From: an uncultured Bacteroidales bacterium
Lineage (GTDB): Bacteria; Bacteroidota; Bacteroidia; Bacteroidales; Paludibacteraceae
NCBI GenBank assembly: GCA_902785605.1
Contig: CACZZL010000010.1
Location: forward strand, 1-64,000
Direction of reading: 5' to 3'
DNA: 64,000 nucleotides
Positions 7,330 through 14,979 of the stretch are shown here, one piece after another (position 1 is the first letter of the stretch; each line of letters opens with the position of its first letter). The notes under the pieces are model-generated. The model did not search any database. It was not told the origin of the DNA and saw only the letters and a list, made by a program, of their open reading frames with translations. The translations under genes were made by a program, and so were the position numbers.

Positions 7330-7833
7330 TTATTTGCTAAATACTGCTTTTACTTCGCGTTTGCAAGTGTGCGAGACGGATAAGTCGCCATGAGAGCCTT
7401 GCCATGAGTAGGTCCATTCCATTTTGCCTTCAGCGGGGAAGGAGACCGTGAAATCGTATATTTCGGCATTGTCACTACGTTGGAACCCGTCCTCTGCGCG
7501 GAGGTAGATGAAGTTATTCTTGGTGTCAATTTCCAAACGACCGTAGTACTCCTCGCGTGATTCGTTGGCGAAGTTCTCTTTGTAGTAATAATACATATCT
7601 CCACTGCCGTCGTCTTTCTTCTCAATGTTCAGAAAACCACTGTCATAGGTGAAATCTTTCTCCACTTTGCCCTCGTCCATATTCGTCCACTTGACGGAAT
7701 AGGAAGTCAGCGTCCACTCACCGATCATTTGGTCATAATTGACGGATGGTTTCTGCGGTTCGTCTTTGTCACAAGCGCAGAAGAAACCTGCGCAGAGCAG
7801 GCACAATAGTGCCAGATTAAAGTACTTTTTCAT
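7330..7833 (-). CDS. Lipocalin-like lipoprotein
   Basis: A 167-residue lipoprotein with lipobox FCAC (cysteine about residue 21). The mature N terminus MIGEWTLTSYSVKWTNMDEG and the series of beta strands ending in GKMEWTYSWQGSHGD match lipocalin-like proteins of Bacteroidetes and resemble the protein at 6746-7183 in layout. It is the last gene of the unit that starts with the response regulator at 11430; its start is 21 bp after the GH10-like stop, and a terminator lies just downstream at 7253-7290. Function unknown. Confidence 0.65.
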   Translation of the reverse strand: MKKYFNLALLCLLCAGFFCACDKDEPQKPSVNYDQMIGEWTLTSYSVKWTNMDEGKVEKDFTYDSGFLNIEKKDDGSGDMYYYYKENFANESREEYYGRLEIDTKNNFIYLRAEDGFQRSDNAEIYDFTVSFPAEGKMEWTYSWQGSHGDLSVSHTCKREVKAVFSK

Positions 7834-7854
7834 AATGGTTGTATATGTTGTTTA

Positions 7855-9078
7855 TTATTCCCAAGGCAGGGAGTATTCGGTTTCTTGTGAGTAGATAGCT
7901 TTGATGGTATCGCACACTCCGCGAGGATTCCTTAATAAAGGTCGGGTGGAGTAAAAGCACTCACCGGTGATCTCCGGAATAGTCCTGTTAAGACGCATCT
8001 GTCGCCCGATCTCATTGCCGGTTCCCCAAGGGCTGTCTTTCTTTGCTCCCTCCAAACGGTAGGGTGCCATGCCGATATAGAGTTGGCAATTCGTACCGCG
8101 TACCTCATTCGCCCACCAATACGCAAGCGTCTCATAGTCAGCGGCTTTCTTGCCGATCTCCCAATAGAGTTGCGGGAGAACGTAGTCGATCCAGCCGCTT
8201 TTGATCCACAGGCGAATATCGGCGTAGAGGTCGTCGTAGTTCGTGATACCGGCGGTGGTAGCGCTACCTGTCGGGTCCACAGACGCATTGCGCCATACAC
8301 CGAAGGGCGATATACCGAACTGCACTCCGGGGCGGCACTCGTGGATGGTCGCGCTGATGTCTTGAATAGCCAAGTTGACGTTATCCCGCCGCCAATCGCG
8401 GATGTCCGTAAATCCGCGCGGATATGCTTCGAAGGTTCTTTGGTCCGGTAGCGGTTTACCGCCTACAGGGTAGGGGTAGAAATAGTCGTCCATGTGGATG
8501 GCTTGGATGTCGTAGCGCGCTACGATGTCTTGGACGATCATGCAGATCCATGCGCGAGTGATGGGCTGTCCCGGATCGAAGTACCACTGTTTGGCATATT
8601 CCCAAAACCACTCGGGGTGTTGCCGCATGATATGGTCGGGCGCCAAGATAGACGTGTCGGTTTTGTTGAGGTTGACGCGGTAGGGGTTGAGCCATACATG
8701 CACCTCCATGTGCCGTGCGTGTGCTTGCTCAATGGTCCATGCCAACGGATCCCAGGGTTCCTGTTCACCCCAACTGCCCTGCGTACCGGTGAGCCAGTGA
8801 GCAACCGGTTCGTATTCGCTGCGGTAGAGTGCGTCAGCGGTCGGGCGGACTTGGAAGATGATGGCATTGATGCCGAGGGATTGCAACGAATCCAACAGAA
8901 AAACCATCTCTTGCTGCTGCCGTTCGGTGTTACCGACCGCTTCGGGCGTAGGCCAATCGATGTTCGCTACCGTAGCAATCCAAACTCCTTTGAACGTGAT
9001 TTGAGCGTTCAAAGGCATAATGAATAATGAAAAATGAATAATGAATATTCCTATTACTATGTTACGCAATTTGACCAT
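7855..9078 (-). CDS. GH10-like glycosidase (DUF187 / YngK-DigH type)
   Basis: A 407-residue exported protein of the GHL10 (DUF187) family, which includes YngK and the peptidoglycan-glycan hydrolase DigH. Typical blocks are GVWIATVANIDWP at the start of the barrel, INAIIFQVRPTADALY, HVWLNPYRVN, AIHMDDYFYPYP and VQFGISPFGVWRN. Family members hydrolyse glycan strands, in DigH denuded peptidoglycan; substrate here is inferred. The signal peptide (MVKLRNIVIGIFIIHFSLFI) is encoded in its hydrophobic core by a 7-bp-period repeat (9018-9045). Its start overlaps the recF stop by 17 bp, so translation is probably coupled. Confidence 0.85.
   Translation of the reverse strand: MVKLRNIVIGIFIIHFSLFIMPLNAQITFKGVWIATVANIDWPTPEAVGNTERQQQEMVFLLDSLQSLGINAIIFQVRPTADALYRSEYEPVAHWLTGTQGSWGEQEPWDPLAWTIEQAHARHMEVHVWLNPYRVNLNKTDTSILAPDHIMRQHPEWFWEYAKQWYFDPGQPITRAWICMIVQDIVARYDIQAIHMDDYFYPYPVGGKPLPDQRTFEAYPRGFTDIRDWRRDNVNLAIQDISATIHECRPGVQFGISPFGVWRNASVDPTGSATTAGITNYDDLYADIRLWIKSGWIDYVLPQLYWEIGKKAADYETLAYWWANEVRGTNCQLYIGMAPYRLEGAKKDSPWGTGNEIGRQMRLNRTIPEITGECFYSTRPLLRNPRGVCDTIKAIYSQETEYSLPWE
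9018..9045. repeat. 7-bp-period repeat encoding a signal-peptide core
   Basis: Four heptamers on the plus strand, TAATGAA, TAATGAA, AAATGAA, TAATGAA, that on the coding strand (TTCATTA) encode residues 12-20 of the GH10-like protein's signal peptide. Confidence 0.85.
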
Positions 9079-10213
9079 TCTCTACATGGAATATTTTGGC
9101 GTTCTCGTTGGGTTTGAGTATCTCGGTCAGGTGCTGCCGGTCGGTGTCGGTGATAAAGATCTGTCCGAACTCGTCGCTCTGCACCATCTCCACGATGCGC
9201 TCTACGCGTTCGCTGTCAAGTCTATCGAAAATATCGTCGAGCAGCAGTATTGGTTTACCTATATACAAAGCCTGTGCCAATTTCATCGCGAGGACGAAAG
9301 TACGTTGCTGTCCTTGCGAGCCGACTTGCTTGAGCGGATAGTCTCCAAGACGCATTTCCAGGTCATCTTTATGGATACCCTGTGAGGTCCAGCCGAGAAT
9401 CAAATCCCGTTGTCTGGTCTTGACGTACGCTTCGCGTAAATCGCGTTCTTGCAGTTGGGAAACATAGCGTAATTGCGGTAACTCATCGTGCATTTCGGTC
9501 GCATCATTGCGACCGGAGATAGCGTTGTAAGTCTTAGCAAAATACGGTTCAAAAGCCTCAAAAAACTCCGTTCTTGCTTTATAGATGTACTCAGCCGGTT
9601 CGGTCATCTGCCACTCGAGAACCTCCAGCAAGTCGTGTGGCGGTTCTGCCGCGTCGGCGTACTGCTTGAGTAGGGCGTTGCGCTGTTTGAGGAGCGCATT
9701 GTAAGTGGTCAGGCAGTCCAGGTACTTGCGGTCCAATTGGCTGATGACCACATCCATAAAACGTCTGCGTTCGTCTGAACCTTCGTCGATGAGCTGCTGG
9801 TCAGACGGGGAGATCATCACCAGGGGTATCAAACCGATATGATCAATGAGTCGCGGGTAGTCTTTCTTGTCTTTGCGGAACTGTTTCTTGACACCCCGTC
9901 TTATGCCGCACGAGATAGTAAAACTTTCAACTTTTAACTTATCAACTTCTTTCAACTTTAAACTTTCAACTTTCAACTGTTCAGGGCTTCGGTAGATGCC
10001 CTGAACAAATGCCATCTCTTCGCCGTGTGTGATATTGAGGCTGTCCTGCGCGGTGAAGGCGGATTTGGCAAACGACAGCAGGTATATTGCGTCCAGCACA
10101 TTCGTTTTGCCTTGTCCGTTGAGCCCGACGAAGCAGTTGAGCTTGGGGGCAAACTCAAGCGAGGCTTCGCGAATATTGCGGTAGTTGAGAATGTTTAGTG
10201 ATTCTAAAATCAA
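9062..10213 (-). CDS. recF: DNA replication and repair protein RecF
   Basis: A 383-residue RecF, the SMC-like ATPase that binds gapped DNA and helps RecOR load RecA. Walker A GLNGQGKT (about residues 33-40), the signature region VGSQGQQRTFVLAMKLAQ and Walker B ILLLDDIFDRLD near residue 325 are present. Start is TTG (10211-10213), directly at the edge of a 7-bp-period repeat; no ATG fits the family N terminus MILESLNILNYRNI. A second repeat (9922-9978) inserts the peptide LKVESLKLKEVDKLKVES at residues 78-97, which is absent from ordinary RecF. It follows the response-regulator gene and overlaps the GH10-like gene. Confidence 0.95.
   Translation of the reverse strand: MILESLNILNYRNIREASLEFAPKLNCFVGLNGQGKTNVLDAIYLLSFAKSAFTAQDSLNITHGEEMAFVQGIYRSPEQLKVESLKLKEVDKLKVESFTISCGIRRGVKKQFRKDKKDYPRLIDHIGLIPLVMISPSDQQLIDEGSDERRRFMDVVISQLDRKYLDCLTTYNALLKQRNALLKQYADAAEPPHDLLEVLEWQMTEPAEYIYKARTEFFEAFEPYFAKTYNAISGRNDATEMHDELPQLRYVSQLQERDLREAYVKTRQRDLILGWTSQGIHKDDLEMRLGDYPLKQVGSQGQQRTFVLAMKLAQALYIGKPILLLDDIFDRLDSERVERIVEMVQSDEFGQIFITDTDRQHLTEILKPNENAKIFHVENGQIA
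9922..9978. repeat. In-frame 7-bp-period repeat insert in recF
   Basis: AACTT recurs on the plus strand at 9922, 9929, 9936, 9944, 9954, 9961, 9968 and 9975, spacing mostly 7. On the coding strand the unit is AAGTTGA. It encodes a lysine/leucine/glutamate-rich peptide with a 7-residue period. Confidence 0.9.
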
Positions 10214-10247
10214 TTTTTAATTCTTAATTTTTAATTTTTAATTTCTT
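10213..10247. repeat. 7-bp-period repeat at the recF/response-regulator junction
   Basis: Heptamers ATTTTTA, ATTCTTA, ATTTTTA, ATTTTTA, ATTTCTT fill the whole 32-bp gap between the two genes and touch the recF TTG start and the response-regulator stop. The same units occur at 55652-55686 and 59411-59441. Confidence 0.85.
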
Positions 10248-11430
10248 ATGCGTACGCCTCCACGTCTTCTTTCGTAATCTTGGCGCCTGCGAGGATGATG
10301 AGTCGCTCAACGACATTGCGGAGTTGGCGGATGTTACCGGTCCAATCTTTTGATTGGAGCGCTTTGATGGCCGCGGGGTCGAAGGTCTTGAGGGCGATAC
10401 CCTGTTCTGCGCAAATCTGTGTGGCGAAATAGTCCACGAGCAGCGGAATGTCTTCCAATCGGTCGTTGAGGGCCGGCACTTGAATCGGTATCACGTTCAG
10501 ACGGTGGAACAGGTCCTCGCGGAAGTTGCCGGCTTTGATCTCTTTCTGTAGATCCTTATTCGTTGCCGCCAATACGCGGACGTTCACTTTGATGGCTTTG
10601 TCCGAGCCGACGCGGGTGATCTCGGACTCTTGGAGTGCGCGGAGCACTTTGGTTTGTGCCGCCAGACTCATGTCGCCTATCTCGTCCAGGAAGAGCGTGC
10701 CTCCGTCGGCTTGCTCGAACTTACCGGCGCGGTCTTTGACGGCCCCGGTGAACGAACCTTTCATGTGTCCGAACAGTTCGGATTCGATGAGTTCGGAGGG
10801 TATGGCAGCGCAGTTCACTTCGACCATAGGTCCGGCTGCGCGTGCTGATTGCTCGTGAATGAGGTGTGCGACCACTTCTTTTCCTGTTCCGTTGGGTCCG
10901 GTGATGAGCACACGTGCCTCGGTGGGGGCTACCTTATCTATTATCTCGCGTACGCGGGTGATAGCGGCTGATTCGCCGACCATTTGCGGGCCTTTGGCAG
11001 CAACCTTTTTACGCAGCTGTTTGGTCTCTTGCTTGAGGCTCTTGGACTCCAGCGCGTTCTTGGTAGTGATGAGAATACGGTTGAGATCCAGCGGTTTGAG
11101 CAGAAAATCGTACGCCCCGAGTTTGAGTGCTTGCACCGCGGTCTCCACGTCTCCGTGTCCGGTGATCATCACTACCGGACATTCACCATTAAGCGTAGCG
11201 TCACCATTTTCATCATTTTCAGCATTTTTAAGTTTCATCAGAAACTCGAGTCCGTCCATTTCGGGCATCTTGATGTCCGAGAAGATGAGGTCATAGGCTT
11301 TGGCTTGCGCCATCTCCAGACCGATTTTGCCGTTCTCGGCTACGTCCACTTCATGGCCTTCATCAGCCAAGATCTCGCGGAGGGTGTTGCGAATCCCGCG
11401 TTCGTCATCTATAATCAGTAGTTTACTCAT
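10246..11430 (-). CDS. Sigma54-dependent response regulator (NtrC family) without HTH
   Basis: A 394-residue regulator: receiver domain with phosphoacceptor in FSDIKMPEMDG (about residue 52), then an AAA+ sigma54 activator domain with Walker A GPNGTGKE, the sigma54-contact loop GSFTGA, Walker B GGTLFLDEIGD and the R-finger region. It ends soon after the AAA+ lid (KDWTGNIRQLRNVVERLII) and has no Fis-type DNA-binding domain, so it may act from solution or with a partner. A 9-bp-period repeat (11182-11226) inserts NAENDENGDATLNGE at residues 68-83, before the MITGHGD strand of the receiver. No sensor kinase gene is adjacent. Promoter at 11450-11481. Confidence 0.9.
   Translation of the reverse strand: MSKLLIIDDERGIRNTLREILADEGHEVDVAENGKIGLEMAQAKAYDLIFSDIKMPEMDGLEFLMKLKNAENDENGDATLNGECPVVMITGHGDVETAVQALKLGAYDFLLKPLDLNRILITTKNALESKSLKQETKQLRKKVAAKGPQMVGESAAITRVREIIDKVAPTEARVLITGPNGTGKEVVAHLIHEQSARAAGPMVEVNCAAIPSELIESELFGHMKGSFTGAVKDRAGKFEQADGGTLFLDEIGDMSLAAQTKVLRALQESEITRVGSDKAIKVNVRVLAATNKDLQKEIKAGNFREDLFHRLNVIPIQVPALNDRLEDIPLLVDYFATQICAEQGIALKTFDPAAIKALQSKDWTGNIRQLRNVVERLIILAGAKITKEDVEAYA
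11182..11226. repeat. In-frame 9-bp-period repeat in the response regulator
   Basis: Five 9-bp units on the coding strand: AATGCTGAA, AATGATGAA, AATGGTGAC, GCTACGCTT, AATGGTGAA. Being three codons long, each unit adds a tripeptide (NAE, NDE, NGD, ATL, NGE) to the receiver domain. Confidence 0.85.
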
Positions 11431-11449
11431 AAATTTATGAAATAGTGTG

Positions 11450-11481
11450 CAAAGTTACGACTTTTTTTTGAATTATGCAAG
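11450..11481 (-). promoter_or_regulatory. Promoter of the response regulator-recF operon
   Basis: Minus strand CTTG (11478-11481), 20 bp, TAACTTTG (11450-11457), 20 bp before the ATG. Confidence 0.75.
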
Positions 11482-11515
11482 AGAAAGAAAATTTTTGTAA
11501 AAAAAAGAAGATTTA

Positions 11516-11547
11516 TTTGCACATGTCAAAAAAAATGCCTACCTTTG
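11516..11547 (+). promoter_or_regulatory. Promoter of the 858-residue secreted protein
   Basis: TTTG (11516-11519), 20 bp, TACCTTTG (11540-11547), leaving a leader of about 80 nt before ATG 11633. Confidence 0.85.
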
Positions 11548-11632
11548 CACCGAAAATGTGTATGACGTAACATAGTATGTTATAAAACATATTTACAAAC
11601 CAATTTTTATTTAATTTTTAAATTCATTTAAC

Positions 11633-14209
11633 ATGAAGAAATTCTTTACATTCATTGCTGCTGCGCTGTTTGCAGGTAGCATGATGGCTACGGAAGTGGT
11701 TTTTACGAATGCTGATTTTGCTGGTCAAGGAACCGCAAATACAGGTAGTGAAGTAACCGCAACCAAAGATGGCGTTACCTTTACTTACAGTAAAGGATAT
11801 AGCGCAACTGAATCGCTCCGCTGCTACGCTCACGGTGCGCTGACCATCAGTGCTGAAAGCACTATTGAAAAAATCAACTTTACTACTACCGGAGATAAAA
11901 CCGGTGGTTTGGAAGCTGAAGTAACTGTCGGCGCTACGACTTATTCTGTAGAGGACCTCGCTTCCCAAGCTCGTTTTACGGAGATTAAAGTTACTCTCGG
12001 TGGTGGCGTAACTCCTCCGGCTGTAGCTACTCCGGTTATCTCCGGCGATGAGACATTCACCGAGAGCGTGATCGTTACGATTACATGCTCTACTCCGGAA
12101 GCGGACATCTATTACACCACAGATGGTACTACTGACCCCAAGTGTGATTGTGCTGCTGCACCTGAGTACACGCAACAGATCGTTCTCACGGAGACTACTA
12201 CTATCATGGCTGCCGCTTATACCGGCAATGACTGGAGTGCTGTTGCTACCAAAACCTTCACCAAGGTTGATCCGGTGGCTGAGCCGACCGACTGCGCTAC
12301 TGCTGCTGCGGCTGCTTTGAGTGTTTCGAAGAACAACGAGCTCTACAACGATGGCGCTGTTTATACTATCAACGGTTATGTAACCTCGATTCAGACTGCT
12401 TACAGCGACCAATATCATAACATCACTTTCTGGATGGCAGACGCTGCAGACGGTGGTAATGTATTAGAGGCTTTCCGCGCTGCATGTGCAGCAGAGGCTG
12501 ATGCTCCTGCAGTAGGCGACAAAGTTGCTGTTACCGGTTCGCTGACCAAATATAACACTACTCCGGAATTCGCTGCTGGTTGTACGTTCACGATCATCGA
12601 GCGCGCAGGCGGTGAGGAGCCTCCGGTAGAGGAAGAAGTTGTTATTACTGACACGCTGACTGTTGCTGAGGCTATTGCGCTCGGAATGGCTTTGGATTCG
12701 ATGGGTGTATCTGAAGAGATCTATGCTATCGAGGGTTATGTAATCAACCCGGGTGCGTTCAGCTTGCTGTACAAGAACCAGAGCTGGTACATGGCTGACG
12801 ATGCTACTGCTGCAGCTTCGGACTTCCAAGCTTACAACTGCTTCCCGATCCAGAACAATGACACGTTGAAAGTGCTGGCTGGTGATAAGGTTCAGTTGGT
12901 TGGTAAACTGAAAAAGTACTACAACAAGAATGCTGCTCAATACATCATTGAGGTTGAGAAGGGGAATGCTTCCTTCATTTCGATGGCAGAAGGTGACCAC
13001 ACTGTAGTTGTTACTACCGAGGAGATCACTGTAGCTCAGGCTTTGGAGATTGGTAACGCTCTGGCAGCAGGTGGCGTAACTGAGAAACAGTACAAGATTC
13101 GCGGTTATGTTTCCGCTATCAATGTAAAGGCTAGCGACGCTTACAGTGATCAGTACAAGAACCAATCGTTCTACGTAGCAGACGACGCTACCAGCACTGC
13201 TGCCAGCAACGCTGATGGTGCATTCTATGTATATCGTGGCAAACCGGAGACCGAGGCTGAGATTCCTGTAGGTACGCTGGTTGAGTTCACTTGCACCATT
13301 AAGAAATACGTTCCGGCACAAGGTGATCCGGTGATCGAGAATGCTGACCAGAACATCGTTATCACGATTTTGAGTGACGTTCCGGTTGATGACGCTGACG
13401 TAGTATTTGATAAGGATGACTTTGCGGGGCAAGGTCAGGCTGCTACGCAGACAACTCCTGGTGGTGCTGTTTCTGCAACTAAGAGCGGTGTGACCTTCAC
13501 ATGCGACAATGCATATGGCGATGGCCAATATGGAGTACGTTGCTACCAGGGTGGTAATATAACCATTTCTTCTACTGAGCAACAAATCGGTAAGATCGTC
13601 TTTGAGTTTGCTACCGTTAGCGGTAAATATTACAATGGTGGTCTGGACGAGGAAATTGTTGTAAACGGCATGGAGTGGAGTGCAACTGGTCTGGCTTCTC
13701 AAGCTCGTATGAACAAGATCAAAATTTACTTCGGTGAGTATGAGAAAGAAGAAGTTGACACTCTGACAGCAGCTCAGGCTCTTGAGATTGCTCAGAGCCT
13801 GGAAGTAGGTGCTACCCAGAAAGTAGTGGTTAAGGCTTATGTTGCTAAGGTTAAGACTGCTTATAGCGAGCAATACGGTAACATCTCTGTTTACCTGACC
13901 GACGATCCTGCTTCTACCTATGGCGATATCCAAGCATACCAAGCTAAATGTTCTGCTGAGGACGGTGCAGCAATTGCTGAGCACGACCTCGTACTGGTAG
14001 AGGGTAACGTAACCCACACGCAGAACCAAGATGGTTCCAAGGACTACTACGAGATTGCTAAAGGTGCTCAACTGAAGCTCCTGGAGAAGGCTCAGGGTAT
14101 CGAGAACGTTGTTCTGACCGAGCAGGTACAGAAGGTTGTTGTTGACGGTGTGATCTACATCGTTCGTGACAACAAGATGTTCAACCTCCAAGGTGTACAA
14201 GTTCGTTAA
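11633..14209 (+). CDS. Large modular secreted protein with repeated OB-like modules and hairpin tail
   Basis: An 858-residue exported protein (MKKFFTFIAAALFAGSMMA). Order of parts: a beta module starting FTNADFAGQGTANTGSEVTA; a chitobiase-C-terminal-like domain (PVISGDETF...ADIYYTTDGT, about residues 125-195); four related 90-120-residue modules of the TVAEAIALG...YAIEGYV...YMADD type (DUF6359/OB-like), at about 210, 340, 450 and 710; a second copy of the first module (FDKDDFAGQGQAATQTTPGG, about 590-700); and the tail KVVVDGVIYIVRDNKMFN. Codon use is more uniform and G/C-ending than in neighbours, suggesting strong expression, consistent with its promoter and strong terminator. Probably a surface or matrix protein; function unknown. 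Confidence 0.75.
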   Translation: MKKFFTFIAAALFAGSMMATEVVFTNADFAGQGTANTGSEVTATKDGVTFTYSKGYSATESLRCYAHGALTISAESTIEKINFTTTGDKTGGLEAEVTVGATTYSVEDLASQARFTEIKVTLGGGVTPPAVATPVISGDETFTESVIVTITCSTPEADIYYTTDGTTDPKCDCAAAPEYTQQIVLTETTTIMAAAYTGNDWSAVATKTFTKVDPVAEPTDCATAAAAALSVSKNNELYNDGAVYTINGYVTSIQTAYSDQYHNITFWMADAADGGNVLEAFRAACAAEADAPAVGDKVAVTGSLTKYNTTPEFAAGCTFTIIERAGGEEPPVEEEVVITDTLTVAEAIALGMALDSMGVSEEIYAIEGYVINPGAFSLLYKNQSWYMADDATAAASDFQAYNCFPIQNNDTLKVLAGDKVQLVGKLKKYYNKNAAQYIIEVEKGNASFISMAEGDHTVVVTTEEITVAQALEIGNALAAGGVTEKQYKIRGYVSAINVKASDAYSDQYKNQSFYVADDATSTAASNADGAFYVYRGKPETEAEIPVGTLVEFTCTIKKYVPAQGDPVIENADQNIVITILSDVPVDDADVVFDKDDFAGQGQAATQTTPGGAVSATKSGVTFTCDNAYGDGQYGVRCYQGGNITISSTEQQIGKIVFEFATVSGKYYNGGLDEEIVVNGMEWSATGLASQARMNKIKIYFGEYEKEEVDTLTAAQALEIAQSLEVGATQKVVVKAYVAKVKTAYSEQYGNISVYLTDDPASTYGDIQAYQAKCSAEDGAAIAEHDLVLVEGNVTHTQNQDGSKDYYEIAKGAQLKLLEKAQGIENVVLTEQVQKVVVDGVIYIVRDNKMFNLQGVQVR

Positions 14210-14210
14210 T

Positions 14211-14238
14211 AGTCGAAAGACAAAAGACGATAGACAGA
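14211..14238. repeat. 7-bp-period repeat after the 858-residue protein gene
   Basis: Four heptamers, AGTCGAA, AGACAAA, AGACGAT, AGACAGA, start 1 bp after the stop codon and lead into the terminator. Confidence 0.8.
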
Positions 14239-14270
14239 GGAGTCGCAGCAATGCGGCTCCTTTTATTTTG
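14239..14270 (+). terminator. Rho-independent terminator
   Basis: GGAGTCGCA (14239-14247), loop GCAA, TGCGGCTCC (14252-14260), then TTTTATTTT. One G-T pair in a 9-bp stem. Confidence 0.85.
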
Positions 14271-14321
14271 TCATCTGTAGTTGACAAGGAAACTATAAAA
14301 GTGAAAAAAGTTTCCATTTTT

Positions 14322-14353
14322 CTTGCGTATGTCAGTTTTTTTTTGTACCTTTG
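14322..14353 (+). promoter_or_regulatory. Promoter of the TetR-efflux operon
   Basis: CTTG (14322-14325), 20 bp, TACCTTTG (14346-14353). Transcription would begin near 14360, which excludes the in-frame codon at 14351 as start of the TetR gene. Confidence 0.8.
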
Positions 14354-14374
14354 CACGCTTTTTTTGTGAGAACG

Positions 14375-14977
14375 ATGTCGCAAGATCAGAAAAATAATAT
14401 CATTAAGACAGCAGGCGAGATGTTTTTTCGCTTGGGAATACGCAGTGTCTCGATAGATGATATCTGTCGCGAACTCGGTATGTCCAAGAAGACATTCTAC
14501 GTCTATTTCGCGTCCAAAGATGAGCTGATCGAGCAGTTGTTGCGTTCGAATGTAGCGCACATGGAGCAGAAAATGCGCACTACGATGGAGTCCAATGACT
14601 TTAGCGGTATTGTTCGTAAGTTCACGCAGTGGATAGCGACCGAGCAAGAGGATGTGCGCAAAGTGCCGCAGTTGGTATATGACCTCAAGAAGTATTATCC
14701 GCGGCAGTACCATGATTTTCAACTGCAGTCTTTTGAGACCCAGCAGCAGTATATTGAGAAGTTTATTGAGCGGGGAATGGAAGCAGGTCTCGTGCGCGCG
14801 AATATAAATAAGGAATATACGTCGCATTTGTTTGCGAAGATCTATACGGACGCTTTGCGGGATTTTGAGAAGATCGAATCGAAGGGCCATAACCTCCCAC
14901 AGTTCTGCCGTGTGGCCTCGGATATATTGATGCGGGGCATATTGAGTGAAGAAGGAATGAAACTATATAATAATTGA
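14375..14977 (+). CDS. TetR-family regulator of the efflux operon
   Basis: A 200-residue TetR regulator. The N-terminal DNA-binding domain is clear: IIKTAGEMFFRLGIRSVSID, then the helix-turn-helix DICRELGMSKKTFYVYF with the family's conserved tyrosine/phenylalanine end. The ligand domain is divergent. The start at 14375 (MSQDQKN) is preferred because the promoter lies immediately upstream. It overlaps nothing but is only 2 bp ahead of the TolC-type gene, so it is the first gene of a TetR-TolC-adaptor-RND unit and most likely an autoregulating repressor of efflux; the inducer is unknown. Confidence 0.9.
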   Translation: MSQDQKNNIIKTAGEMFFRLGIRSVSIDDICRELGMSKKTFYVYFASKDELIEQLLRSNVAHMEQKMRTTMESNDFSGIVRKFTQWIATEQEDVRKVPQLVYDLKKYYPRQYHDFQLQSFETQQQYIEKFIERGMEAGLVRANINKEYTSHLFAKIYTDALRDFEKIESKGHNLPQFCRVASDILMRGILSEEGMKLYNN

Positions 14978-14979
14978 AT

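Noticed and set aside
12464..14890. Long antisense open frame (808 codons) opposite the 858-residue protein and TetR genes
   Set aside because: It is a mirror of strongly biased codon use on the plus strand; no recognisable protein features, and it crosses a promoter, a terminator and two real genes.
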